6,952 nt of DNA from Eubacterium sp. (GCA_021442545.1 JABUSX010000099.1:1-6952), one strand, 5' to 3'. Positions 1-6,751 are shown, counted from the first letter of the stretch. The notes: generated by a model from the letters alone, not told the origin. Numbers and translations: made by a program.

Positions 1-1334
1 TATTTACGGAAATAGGGATCCAGCTTCATATATTCCAGGAAGTCATGCATCCAGCCCATATTCCATTTGAATGTGAAGCCGAGACCGTCTTCCTTCACGT
101 CCCCCGTCACGCGCGGCCAGGCCGTGCTTTCTTCCGCGATCATCATGGCACCCGGATTTCTCCCCCGGATCAGGGTATTGAGATGCTTGAAAAACTCGAT
201 CGCTTCCAGATTTTCCTTGCCGCCGTATTTGTTTGCGACCCACTGACCGTCTTTGCGGCCGTAGTCCAGATAGAGCATAGACGCAACGGCATCCACGCGG
301 AGACCGTCGATATGATATTCCTCGATCCAGAACAGGGCGTTGGCCAGCAGGAAATTCTTTACTTCCGGGCGTCCGTAATTGAAGATCTTCGTTCCCCAGT
401 CCGGATGCTCGCCCTGCCGCGGATCGGCATGTTCGTAGACCGCATCGCCGTCAAACTCCGAAAGACCGCACTCGTCCTTCGGGAAATGCGCCGGTACCCA
501 GTCCAGAATGACGCCGATTTTGTTTTTATGAAGAAGATCGATCAGATATTTAAATTCGGCCGGCGTGCCGTAGCGCGAGGTCGGTGCGTAATAAGCCGTG
601 ACCTGATAGCCCCAGGAGGCATCCAGCGGATGTTCTGCGATTCCCATCAGCTCCACATGGGTATAGCCCATGTCTTTCACGTATTCGACGATCCGCTTTG
701 CAAACTGCTTATACGAATAAAAGCCCTTGGGATTTTCATCGGAAGCGGGATGCTTCATCCAGGAACCGATATGTACCTCGTAGATCGATAAGGCTGATTT
801 GTCCGGGGTAAACGCTGCCCGGGATTTCATCCACGCCGCATCTCCCCAGCGATAGGAGATGTCTGCCACGCGGGAGGCCGTACCGGGCCGAAGCTCGGCT
901 TCAAACGCATAGGGATCCGCCTTGAAAAGCTTCCGTCCGTCGCGTGCAATGATCATATATTTATAAAAAGCACCCTCTGCCACGCCCGGAATAAAAAGCT
1001 CAAAAATGCCCATATCCGCGCTTTTACGCATCGGGTGTTCCTGTTCGTTCCATTCGTTAAAATCGCCGACAATATAGACGGCCACGGCATCCGGCGCCCA
1101 TACGGTAAACCACGTACCTTTTACACCGTCGACTTCCACAATATGCGCACCCATCTTCCTGTACAGTTCATAATGAGTCGCATGCCCGAAAAGATACTGA
1201 TCCAGTTCTCCGAAATGCGGATCCTGTGAGATCGGAACCGGCTTTTCCTCTGTTTTGGATCTGGTCTTCTGCGTTTTCTTCTCAGCAGGTTTCACGGTTT
1301 TCTTTTCAGCGATTTTTACTTTCTTTGTCGTCAT
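1..1334 (-). CDS. glgB: 1,4-alpha-glucan (glycogen) branching enzyme, 3' end beyond the window
   Basis: GlgB cuts an alpha-1,4-glucan chain and rejoins it through an alpha-1,6 bond, making the branches of glycogen in the cytoplasm. The first 444 codons are present and the gene runs off the left edge. Residues 1-32 are a Lys/Glu-rich tail. A CBM48-type beta-sandwich follows from about residue 70 (GTWFTVWAPDA, GDFNEWN). The GH13 barrel starts near residue 184 (IYEVHIGSW). Active-site regions are clear: region I DWVPAHF (D278, H283), region II GLRVDAVASM with nucleophile D348, and region III MIAEEST with acid/base E401. The 70- and 53-residue spacings match those recalled for E. coli GlgB (D335, D405, E458). 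Region IV lies outside the window. The ATG at 1334 has GAGGGG six bases upstream. The N1 domain of the longer E. coli form is absent. It is the last gene of the block; no other glycogen gene is visible. Confidence 0.97.
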   Translation of the reverse strand, partial: MTTKKVKIAEKKTVKPAEKKTQKTRSKTEEKPVPISQDPHFGELDQYLFGHATHYELYRKMGAHIVEVDGVKGTWFTVWAPDAVAVYIVGDFNEWNEQEHPMRKSADMGIFELFIPGVAEGAFYKYMIIARDGRKLFKADPYAFEAELRPGTASRVADISYRWGDAAWMKSRAAFTPDKSALSIYEVHIGSWMKHPASDENPKGFYSYKQFAKRIVEYVKDMGYTHVELMGIAEHPLDASWGYQVTAYYAPTSRYGTPAEFKYLIDLLHKNKIGVILDWVPAHFPKDECGLSEFDGDAVYEHADPRQGEHPDWGTKIFNYGRPEVKNFLLANALFWIEEYHIDGLRVDAVASMLYLDYGRKDGQWVANKYGGKENLEAIEFFKHLNTLIRGRNPGAMMIAEESTAWPRVTGDVKEDGLGFTFKWNMGWMHDFLEYMKLDPYFRK

Positions 1335-1336
1335 AT

Positions 1337-1346
1337 CCTTCCCCTC
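1337..1346 (-). promoter_or_regulatory. Ribosome binding site of glgB
   Basis: Read on the minus strand this is GAGGGGAAGG, ending two bases before the ATG. The GAGGGG part sits at the usual six-base spacing and fixes the glgB start, which would otherwise be uncertain because the N-terminal Lys-rich tail is poorly conserved. Confidence 0.7.
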
Positions 1347-1400
1347 ACTATCCCGGATTTCGAATATGTTTTCCAAATCAGTGTCCATGCAGATCAGCTT

Positions 1401-1427
1401 TTCCGGATGTCCCGGACATTCCGGGAA
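1401..1427 (-). other. Imperfect hairpin in the tatD-glgB gap
   Basis: The 145-bp gap between tatD and glgB (1335-1479) holds an 11-bp stem with two single-base bulges around the three-base loop CCG. An alternative perfect 7-bp stem, TCCCGGA/TCCGGGA with a three-base loop, occupies 1409-1425. In the glgB direction the hairpin is followed by AAAAGCTG, not a T-run, so it does not look like an intrinsic terminator. It could be an RNA-stability, processing or attenuation element. I see no convincing -35/-10 pair in the rest of the gap, so glgB may be read through from tatD. Confidence 0.4.
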
Positions 1428-1479
1428 TACGGCCGATCTGTCTTCTCAGAAACAGCCCGTTCCGGCTTATATCCGTGTT

Positions 1480-2250
1480 TCAAATGCTCATACGGTAGAG
1501 TCTGCATGCATTCCGCCAGGTCGTTTCCTCCACTTCCTCCTCCGTGATCCGACGGAGCTCCGCAATACAGCGCACGACTTCGTGCAGATGCCGGGAATCG
1601 TTTCTCCCGCCGCGGTAAGGAACCGGTGAGAGATATGGACTGTCCGTTTCCAGCACGATCCTGTCCAGCGGCACATCCTGCACCGTCTCCTTCAGTTTCC
1701 TTCCGTTCTTATAGGTCACGACTCCGCCGACGCCGATGAAAAAGCCCAGATTCAGGTATTCACGCGCGATCTCCCTGGAGTAGGAAAAACAGTGGATCAC
1801 TCCGCCGATATCTTCAAAATGCCGGGTCTTTGCCATGACCAGCGTATCCTCGGCGGCTTCCCTGCTGTGGATCACAATGGGTTTTCCCAGCTTCTTTGCC
1901 AGGAGAGCCTGTCGTTCAAACCACATGTTCTGTTCTGTTTTATTGTCTGTATTATGATAGTAATCCAGACCGATCTCGCCGACCGCGAGTGCTTTTTCAT
2001 CGCCGAAAAAGGTTTCGAGTTCCGCGAAACGGTCTTCATTCAGATCACCGATCTCATCGGGGTGAATCCCGTAGGCCGCATACACAAAAGGATAATCTTC
2101 CGTCAGCTGTTTTGTCGAGGAAAGACTTTTCCAGTCGGAGGAAACGTTGACGACCCTCCCGATGCCGTCTTCCCGGACCGCGGGAAGCAGTACGCTGCGG
2201 TCTTCATCAAACCATCCGTCGTCATAATGTGCGTGCGTATCAAAAATCAT
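1480..2250 (-). CDS. tatD: TatD-family metal-dependent hydrolase (YabD-like)
   Basis: This 256-residue protein belongs to the TatD family of amidohydrolase-fold TIM barrels, characterised as divalent-metal 3'-5' exonucleases/DNases; the exact role of this protein is inferred. Visible metal ligands are H6 and H8 (DTHAH), E92 (GEIGLDYY), H128 (IHSR), H153 (HCFS) and D203 (ETDSPYL), a complete set in normal family order. Length is typical. No signal peptide is seen, so it is cytoplasmic. The ATG at 2250 is chosen because MIFDTHAH is the standard TatD N-terminus; the frame is open further upstream but there encodes only out-of-frame metG sequence. No strong Shine-Dalgarno is visible (only AAAGATAGTAAAG). 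The gene follows metG, as yabD follows metS in Bacillus, and starts 14 bp after the stop of the duplicated metG tail. Confidence 0.95.
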   Translation of the reverse strand: MIFDTHAHYDDGWFDEDRSVLLPAVREDGIGRVVNVSSDWKSLSSTKQLTEDYPFVYAAYGIHPDEIGDLNEDRFAELETFFGDEKALAVGEIGLDYYHNTDNKTEQNMWFERQALLAKKLGKPIVIHSREAAEDTLVMAKTRHFEDIGGVIHCFSYSREIAREYLNLGFFIGVGGVVTYKNGRKLKETVQDVPLDRIVLETDSPYLSPVPYRGGRNDSRHLHEVVRCIAELRRITEEEVEETTWRNACRLYRMSI

Positions 2251-2264
2251 AACTTTACTATCTT

Positions 2265-2312
2265 TCAGGAGATTCCGGAGCCGGACGGCATGTCCGCTTC
2301 CGGACTGATCAG
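2265..2312 (-). repeat. Diverged tandem copy of the metG 3' end (distal copy)
   Basis: These 48 bases match the last 16 codons of metG (2331-2378) at 39 of 48 positions, by hand count, with a period of 66 bp. As 66 is 22 codons, the copy stays in the metG reading frame. Between the two TGA stops the frame is open for 21 residues ending PEADMPSGSGIS, against PEADMPSGAGIS in MetG. Four of the seven differing codons are synonymous. No start codon with a ribosome binding site precedes it, so it is translated only if the metG TGA is read through. The simplest reading is an old tandem duplication. Confidence 0.9.
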
Positions 2313-2330
2313 GCCCGTATCTTTCCTTTT

Positions 2331-2378
2331 TCAGGAGATCCCCGCTCCCGACGGCATATCCGCTTCCGGCTTCATCAG
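2331..2378 (-). repeat. Proximal copy of the 66-bp-period repeat, inside the metG 3' end
   Basis: This is the copy that encodes the C-terminal 15 residues of MetG plus the TGA stop. It pairs with 2265-2312. Weak similarity runs a little further into the codons before it (ATTTCCTT against ATCTTTCCTT on the plus strand), suggesting that the duplicated unit was the whole 66 bp and its outer part has drifted. Confidence 0.9.
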
Positions 2379-4301
2379 GCAGACATTTCCTTCTGCGTCT
2401 TCGGCACAGAGCAGCATGCCTTCGGACTTCACGCCGGCCAGTGTCGCCGGTTTCAGGTTCATCAGCACCATAACCTTCTTTCCGACCATCTCCTCGGGTT
2501 TGTACCATTTCCGGATGCCGGAAACGACCTGGCGCGTAACATCGCCGATCTTCACCTGAGAGCACAGAAGCTTTTTGGACTTCGGAACGGCCTCGCAGGC
2601 CACGATCTCGCCGACGGCAAACTGGCATTTTGCGAAGTCGTCGTATTCGATCTCCGCAGCCTGCTCCACATGGATCTCTTCGGTTTCCGCTTCTTCTTCG
2701 GCCTCAGCCGGCGCAGCCTGCACGCCCAGCAGCTCCTCAGCTTCCGCAAGCACCTTGTCCATATCCATCCGGGCAAACAGGATCTCCGGTTTTTCCGTCA
2801 CGCGGGTTCCGGAAAGATAGAGTCCGAAACGATCCAGATCCGCATAAGTTCTTGCTTCCGTATGCAGCTGTGCAAGAATCCTTTCCGTCGTCTCCGGCAT
2901 GAACGGCTGCAGCAGAGAGGCACCGATCGTAATACCCTCAACAAGATTATAGAGAACCGTCGCCAGACGATCCTTCTTTTCGGGATCCTTTGCAAGGACC
3001 CACGGTTCCGTTTCGTCAATATACTTATTGCAGCGTTTGAAGATCGTAAAGATCTCGCTGATCGCATCCGCAACGCGAAGCTGATCCATCTTCTTCTCGA
3101 CTGCCTGCGCCGCGGCGGCACAGACTGCCTTCAGATCCTCATCCACGTCTGCGGCCGCGCCCCTGTTCACGACTTCGCCGCCGAAATATTTATTGCTCAT
3201 GGCGATCGTGCGGTTCACGAGGTTTCCGAGCGTATTCGCCAGATCGGAATTCATCCGTTCAACCATCAGTTCCCAGCTGATGACGCCGTCATTTTCGAAC
3301 GGCATCTCATGCAGCACGAAATAGCGGACAGCATCCACTCCGAAGATCTTTACAAGATCGTCTGCATAGATCACGTTTCCGCGGGATTTGCTCATCTTGC
3401 CGTCTGCCTGAAGCAGCCAGGGATGCCCGAAGACCTGCTTCGGAAGCGGCTCGCCGAGACTCATCAGGAAGATCGGCCAGTAGATCGTGTGGAAGCGGAT
3501 GATATCCTTTCCGATCAGATGCAGATCTGCCGGCCAGAGTTTTTTATAGAGGTCACTGCTCTCGCCGCCGCAGTTGTAGCCGATCCCGGTTATGTAGTTG
3601 GTCAGCGCATCGAGCCAGACATAAACCACGTGTCCCTCATCGAAATCAACGGGGATGCCCCATTTGAAGGAAGAACGGGAAACACAGAGATCCTGCAGAC
3701 CGGGCAGCAGGAAGTTGTTCATCATTTCGTTCTTGCGGGAAACCGGCTGGATAAATTCCGGATGTGTATTGATATGTTCGATCAGCCGGTCGGCATATTT
3801 GCTCATTTTAAAGAAATACGCTTCTTCGGATGCCTTCACGACCGGACGTCCGCATTCGGGACACCGCCCGTCCACCAGCTGGGATTCCGTCCAGAAGGAC
3901 TCATCCGGCGTGCAGTACCAGCCTTCATAGGCACCCTTGTAGATGTCGCCCTGCTCGAACATTTTCCGGAACATTTTCTGAACCTGCAGCTCATGATCGG
4001 CGTCGGTCGTCCGGATAAACTTGTCATAGGAGGTATTCATCAGATCCCAGATCCTGCGGATCTCACCGGCCACCTTATCCACATATTCCTTCGGTGTAAC
4101 GCCGGCATCCTTTGCCTTCTCTTCGATCTTCTGACCGTGCTCATCGGTACCTGTCTGGAAGAAAACATCATAGCCCTGCATCCTGCGGAAGCGGGCGATG
4201 CTGTCAGCCTGAATGATCTCGTAGGTATTTCCGATATGCGGTTTTCCGGATGCGTAAGCGATAGCCGTCGTAAGATAGTAGGATCCGTTTCTTATCTGCA
4301 T
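2331..4301 (-). CDS. metG: Methionyl-tRNA synthetase with C-terminal tRNA-binding domain
   Basis: MetRS attaches methionine to initiator and elongator tRNA-Met using ATP, in the cytoplasm. The 656-residue product has a class I catalytic core with the HIGH-type motif HIGN at 22-25 and KMSKS at 302-306. The connective peptide carries a zinc-knuckle-like C130..D133..C147xxC150, with Asp at a position often filled by Cys. A helical anticodon-binding domain follows (about 350-510, with NTLGNLVNR). Next come an acidic, Glu/Ala-rich linker (about 519-551) and an OB-fold Trbp111-type domain (about 553-656; VGEIVACEAVPKSKKLL, VSGIRKWY, NLKPATLAGVKSEGMLL), as in many dimeric Firmicute MetRS. The ATG at 4301 has GAGGAG five bases upstream. 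It lies 112 bp after hom and probably shares a transcript with tatD. Its 3' end is tandemly duplicated downstream. Confidence 0.98.
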   Translation of the reverse strand: MQIRNGSYYLTTAIAYASGKPHIGNTYEIIQADSIARFRRMQGYDVFFQTGTDEHGQKIEEKAKDAGVTPKEYVDKVAGEIRRIWDLMNTSYDKFIRTTDADHELQVQKMFRKMFEQGDIYKGAYEGWYCTPDESFWTESQLVDGRCPECGRPVVKASEEAYFFKMSKYADRLIEHINTHPEFIQPVSRKNEMMNNFLLPGLQDLCVSRSSFKWGIPVDFDEGHVVYVWLDALTNYITGIGYNCGGESSDLYKKLWPADLHLIGKDIIRFHTIYWPIFLMSLGEPLPKQVFGHPWLLQADGKMSKSRGNVIYADDLVKIFGVDAVRYFVLHEMPFENDGVISWELMVERMNSDLANTLGNLVNRTIAMSNKYFGGEVVNRGAAADVDEDLKAVCAAAAQAVEKKMDQLRVADAISEIFTIFKRCNKYIDETEPWVLAKDPEKKDRLATVLYNLVEGITIGASLLQPFMPETTERILAQLHTEARTYADLDRFGLYLSGTRVTEKPEILFARMDMDKVLAEAEELLGVQAAPAEAEEEAETEEIHVEQAAEIEYDDFAKCQFAVGEIVACEAVPKSKKLLCSQVKIGDVTRQVVSGIRKWYKPEEMVGKKVMVLMNLKPATLAGVKSEGMLLCAEDAEGNVCLMKPEADMPSGAGIS

Positions 4302-4306
4302 GTGTA

Positions 4307-4312
4307 CTCCTC
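4307..4312 (-). promoter_or_regulatory. Ribosome binding site of metG
   Basis: GAGGAG on the minus strand sits five bases before the metG ATG. It is the strongest canonical Shine-Dalgarno in the window and fits a gene that may be initiated independently of hom. Confidence 0.75.
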
Positions 4313-4358
4313 ATTTACATCTTGTTTTCAGTATGCAATATCTATTATTGTGTCTGAT

Positions 4359-4389
4359 GACCGGCAGACTCCGAACTTCTCTGCCTGTC
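4359..4389 (-). other. Hairpin in the hom-metG gap
   Basis: The gap 4302-4413 contains an inverted repeat: GGCAGA/TCTGCC with an 11-base loop, extended across one mismatch by GAC/GTC. It starts 24 bp after the hom stop. No T-run follows on either strand, so it is not a clear intrinsic terminator. The remaining A/T-rich sequence before metG (about 4314-4350) could hold a promoter, but I found no box pair better than about 4/6 plus 3/6 matches. I saw no T-box core or S-box motif, and the gap is too short for a full T-box leader. Confidence 0.35.
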
Positions 4390-4413
4390 TTCCGATTCAT
4401 AACCATGACCGGA

Positions 4414-5622
4414 TCATCTGCAGATCCGGATATAACCCTTCACATCGGAAATTTCCTGAAGCTTTTCACGGAAGGCTGCTTCTGTCATGACTTCCGTGGT
4501 AAACGCGGCTTCTCCTTCGATTCCCGGAACCGTGACGGAACGGATCTTCCCGAAACAGGCCTCCGCCTTCACTGCCTCATCGGCGCCGACGCGGACGAAG
4601 AAGGCGTTTTCCGCTTCATCTGCCGGGCAGACGTTGAGCGTTTCTCCCGTTCCCGGAAGGGCAGTGTTCTTTCCGAGGTTCTTTGCACAGTCCACGATAT
4701 CGGCCGAGACCGCGCTTGCCGTCGGCAGGCTGCCCGCACCGCTGCCGTAGAACATGGCATCGCCGAGCATATTTCCGTGCACGAAGATCGCATTCATTAC
4801 GCCGTTTACGTCATAGAGCGGATTTCCTCTGAAAACGAGCATCGGTGCAACCATAACGGACACGTCATTCCCCCTGCGGACGCTTCTGCCAAGCAGCTTG
4901 ATCCGCGCGGAAAGAGCCGCCGCATACTGCATATCGGTCGTCGTAATGCGGGAAATGCCCTCCGTGAAGACTTTGGTGTAATCCACATGACTGCCGTAAG
5001 CCACGGAAGAAAGGATCGCGATCTTCCGTTTTGCATCGTAACCTTCGATATCGGCCTCCGGATTTCGTTCGGCATAGCCGATCCGCTGCGCTTCCGCCAG
5101 AGCTTCGCCGAAGTCACAGCCATCCTGTTCCATACGGGTCAGGATGTAGTTCGTCGTGCCGTTCAGGATACCGGTAACGGCATCGATCTCGTCCGCCGCA
5201 AGACCGGTCTGCATGGCCCGGATCACCGGGATGCCGCCGCCGCAGCTCGCCTCGAACATATAGTTTGCCTGATGCTCCTCTGCGATCTTCATCAGCTCGA
5301 CGCCGTGCTCCGCCACAAGCTCCTTGTTGGAGGTGCAGACGGATTTTCCCGCCTGCAGCGCCTGCTTTGTAAATTCATAGGCGGGATGAAGCCCGCCCAT
5401 CGTTTCCACGACGATCCGGACATCCGGATCATTCAGGATCGGTTCGTATTCATGAACAAGGATCTCTTCAACGGGATCCCCCGGAAACTCCCGCAGATCC
5501 AGCACATAGGCTGTCTGCACTTCATCACCGGCATGCCTTCTGATGACTTCCCGGTTTTTCCGGAGAACTTCCGCCACGCCGGAACCGACTGTTCCGTATC
5601 CGAGTATCGCTGTTTTGATCAT
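4414..5622 (-). CDS. hom: Homoserine dehydrogenase
   Basis: It reduces aspartate semialdehyde to homoserine with NAD(P)H, at the branch towards methionine and threonine. The 402-residue protein has an N-terminal Rossmann fold (GYGTVG, 8-13), the SNKELVA segment with K100, and the family signature running from ASCGGGIP (125-131) through GILNGTTNYIL to NPEADIEGYDAKRK. D196 and K200 correspond to the catalytic pair known from yeast (D219/K223). A C-terminal region of about 64 residues (from 339, FFVRVGADEAV) looks ACT-like but lacks the usual KPGVL-type loop. I start at the ATG at 5622 (MIKTAILGYG). An in-frame ATG at 5655 would add eleven residues inside prfB and is less likely. Its ATG overlaps the prfB stop as ATGA. 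A purine-rich GAAGAAAGAGAAGA precedes it without a strong Shine-Dalgarno, which suggests coupling to prfB translation. Confidence 0.96.
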   Translation of the reverse strand: MIKTAILGYGTVGSGVAEVLRKNREVIRRHAGDEVQTAYVLDLREFPGDPVEEILVHEYEPILNDPDVRIVVETMGGLHPAYEFTKQALQAGKSVCTSNKELVAEHGVELMKIAEEHQANYMFEASCGGGIPVIRAMQTGLAADEIDAVTGILNGTTNYILTRMEQDGCDFGEALAEAQRIGYAERNPEADIEGYDAKRKIAILSSVAYGSHVDYTKVFTEGISRITTTDMQYAAALSARIKLLGRSVRRGNDVSVMVAPMLVFRGNPLYDVNGVMNAIFVHGNMLGDAMFYGSGAGSLPTASAVSADIVDCAKNLGKNTALPGTGETLNVCPADEAENAFFVRVGADEAVKAEACFGKIRSVTVPGIEGEAAFTTEVMTEAAFREKLQEISDVKGYIRICR

Positions 5623-6747
5623 GTTGTCTTCTCTTTCTTCTGTAATGCAAGCCATTTCAGGTAGGCGTTGATAAAGGGATCCAGATCGCCGTCCAGGACC
5701 TTGTCGGCCTGGCTGCGTTCCTCCGATGTCCGAAGATCCTTGACCATCGTATAAGGCTGAAGAACGTAGGAACGGATCTGATGCCCCCAGGCAATATCCG
5801 TTTTCTCTCCGCGGATCCCTTCTTCCTGTTCGGCCTGCTTTTCCAGCTCCCGTTCATAGAGCTGCATCTTCAGGACCTGCATGGCCTTGTCTTTATTCTG
5901 ATGCTGCGAACGCTCGTTCTGGCATGTCACGACGATCCCCGTCGGGAGATGGGTGATCCGGATCGCGGAAGAGGTCTTGTTGATATGCTGACCGCCGGCT
6001 CCGCTTGAACGATAGGTATCCACGCGGATATCCTCATCCCGGATCTCGATGTCGATGTCTCTGTCGATATCCGGCATCACATCACACTGGCAGAACGATG
6101 TCTGGCGTTTGGCCTGTGCGTTGAAAGGACTGATCCGGACGAGCCGGTGCGTTCCTTTTTCGGATTTCAGGAAACCGTAGGCATTTTCGCCGTTGATCTG
6201 GAACAGCACGGATTTGATCCCGGCTTCGTCTCCTTCCTGGAGATCCAGTTCTTCGACCTTGAAGCCCTTCCTCTCGGCCCAGCGCGTATACATACGATAA
6301 AGCATGCCGCACCAGTCCATGGCTTCGGTACCGCCCGCGCCGGACTGCAGCCGCACGATCGCGTTGCAGTTATCGAATTCTTCCGACAGAAGCGTCTTCA
6401 TCCGGATCGCTTCGAGATCCTCCGTGAAGGCTTCCATCATCTCACGAATCTCCGGAACGACAGACTCGTCATCCTCCTCTTCTCCCATCTCGATCAGGGT
6501 CTCGATGTCTTCCTTTGCGGAAACGAGGCGGCTGTACGTATCCCTGTCTTCCCGGAGGCTTCCGAGCTGCTTTACCAGCTTCTGGGCACTTTCCGTGTTG
6601 TCCCAGAAATCCGGTTCTTCCATTTTACGTTCAATTTCTTCGATCCTCTGTTCCTTTGAAACGAGGTCAAAGTGAATCCCTCACTTCCACTAACGGTTCA
6701 TCGTAGGACCGGATTTCCTGCTTCAGGTTCTGCAGTTCTACTACCAA
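5619..6747 (-). CDS. prfB: Peptide chain release factor 2, made by +1 programmed frameshift
   Basis: RF2 recognises UGA and UAA stops on the ribosome and triggers peptide release. The gene has two parts: 26 codons (6747-6670, ending VRDSL) closed by an in-frame TGA, then the main frame from GAC at 6668. Together they give 375 residues, close to the family norm. The main frame holds the stop-codon selector SPF (206-208) in RISPFNAQAKRQTSF and the catalytic GGQ (251-253) in SSGAGGQHINKT. The N-terminus reads VVELQNLKQEIRSYDEP. The start is TTG at 6747: no ATG or GTG is usable in that frame (the nearby GTG is followed by AGC TAA), and AAGGTGAG lies four bases upstream. An ATG at 6623 opens the main frame but would remove the first 41 residues. 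It follows secA and overlaps hom by four bases. Confidence 0.96.
6666..6681 (-). promoter_or_regulatory. RF2 autoregulatory +1 frameshift site
   Basis: Read on the minus strand, the codons are AGG GAT TCA CTT TGA C. The E. coli site is AGG GGG TAT CTT TGA C, so the slippery CTT, the UGA, the following C and the internal Shine-Dalgarno-like AGGG are all in the same register. When RF2 is scarce the ribosome pauses at UGA and slips by one base to GAC, so RF2 controls its own synthesis. The mechanism is known from E. coli; its use here is inferred from the match and the continuous RF2 homology on both sides. Confidence 0.95.
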
Positions 6748-6751
6748 TTAG

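Noticed and set aside
45..791. A 248-codon plus-strand open frame.
   Set aside because: It is antisense to the catalytic domain of glgB, whose GH13 motifs are all in the minus-strand frame.
1335..1479. A sigma-A promoter for glgB, with TTGGAA and GATAGT as candidate boxes.
   Set aside because: The -10 candidate abuts the Shine-Dalgarno, so the transcript start would fall inside the ribosome binding site; other pairs match poorly.
2251..2628. An upstream extension of tatD to an ATG at 2628, giving a 382-residue protein with an N-terminal fusion.
   Set aside because: The extra part is the metG 3' coding sequence read out of frame and then the gap. TatD homology starts exactly at MIFDTHAH.
4302..4413. 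A possible T-box or SAM riboswitch upstream of metG.
   Set aside because: The gap is too short for a full T-box leader, and I saw neither the T-box core sequence nor S-box conserved elements.
2670..4490. A very long open frame on the plus strand, antisense to metG (606 codons).
   Set aside because: It mirrors the biased codon use of metG and shows no recognisable domain. The metG frame has full catalytic motifs and a strong ribosome binding site.
4300..5664. A 454-codon open frame on the plus strand, antisense to hom.
   Set aside because: Its product has no recognisable motif, whereas the minus strand encodes a complete homoserine dehydrogenase. It is a shadow of the GC-rich third codon positions.
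6667..6669. The in-frame TGA in prfB as a nonsense mutation or pseudogene.
   Set aside because: The surrounding sequence is the conserved RF2 programmed frameshift site, and RF2 homology continues on both sides.
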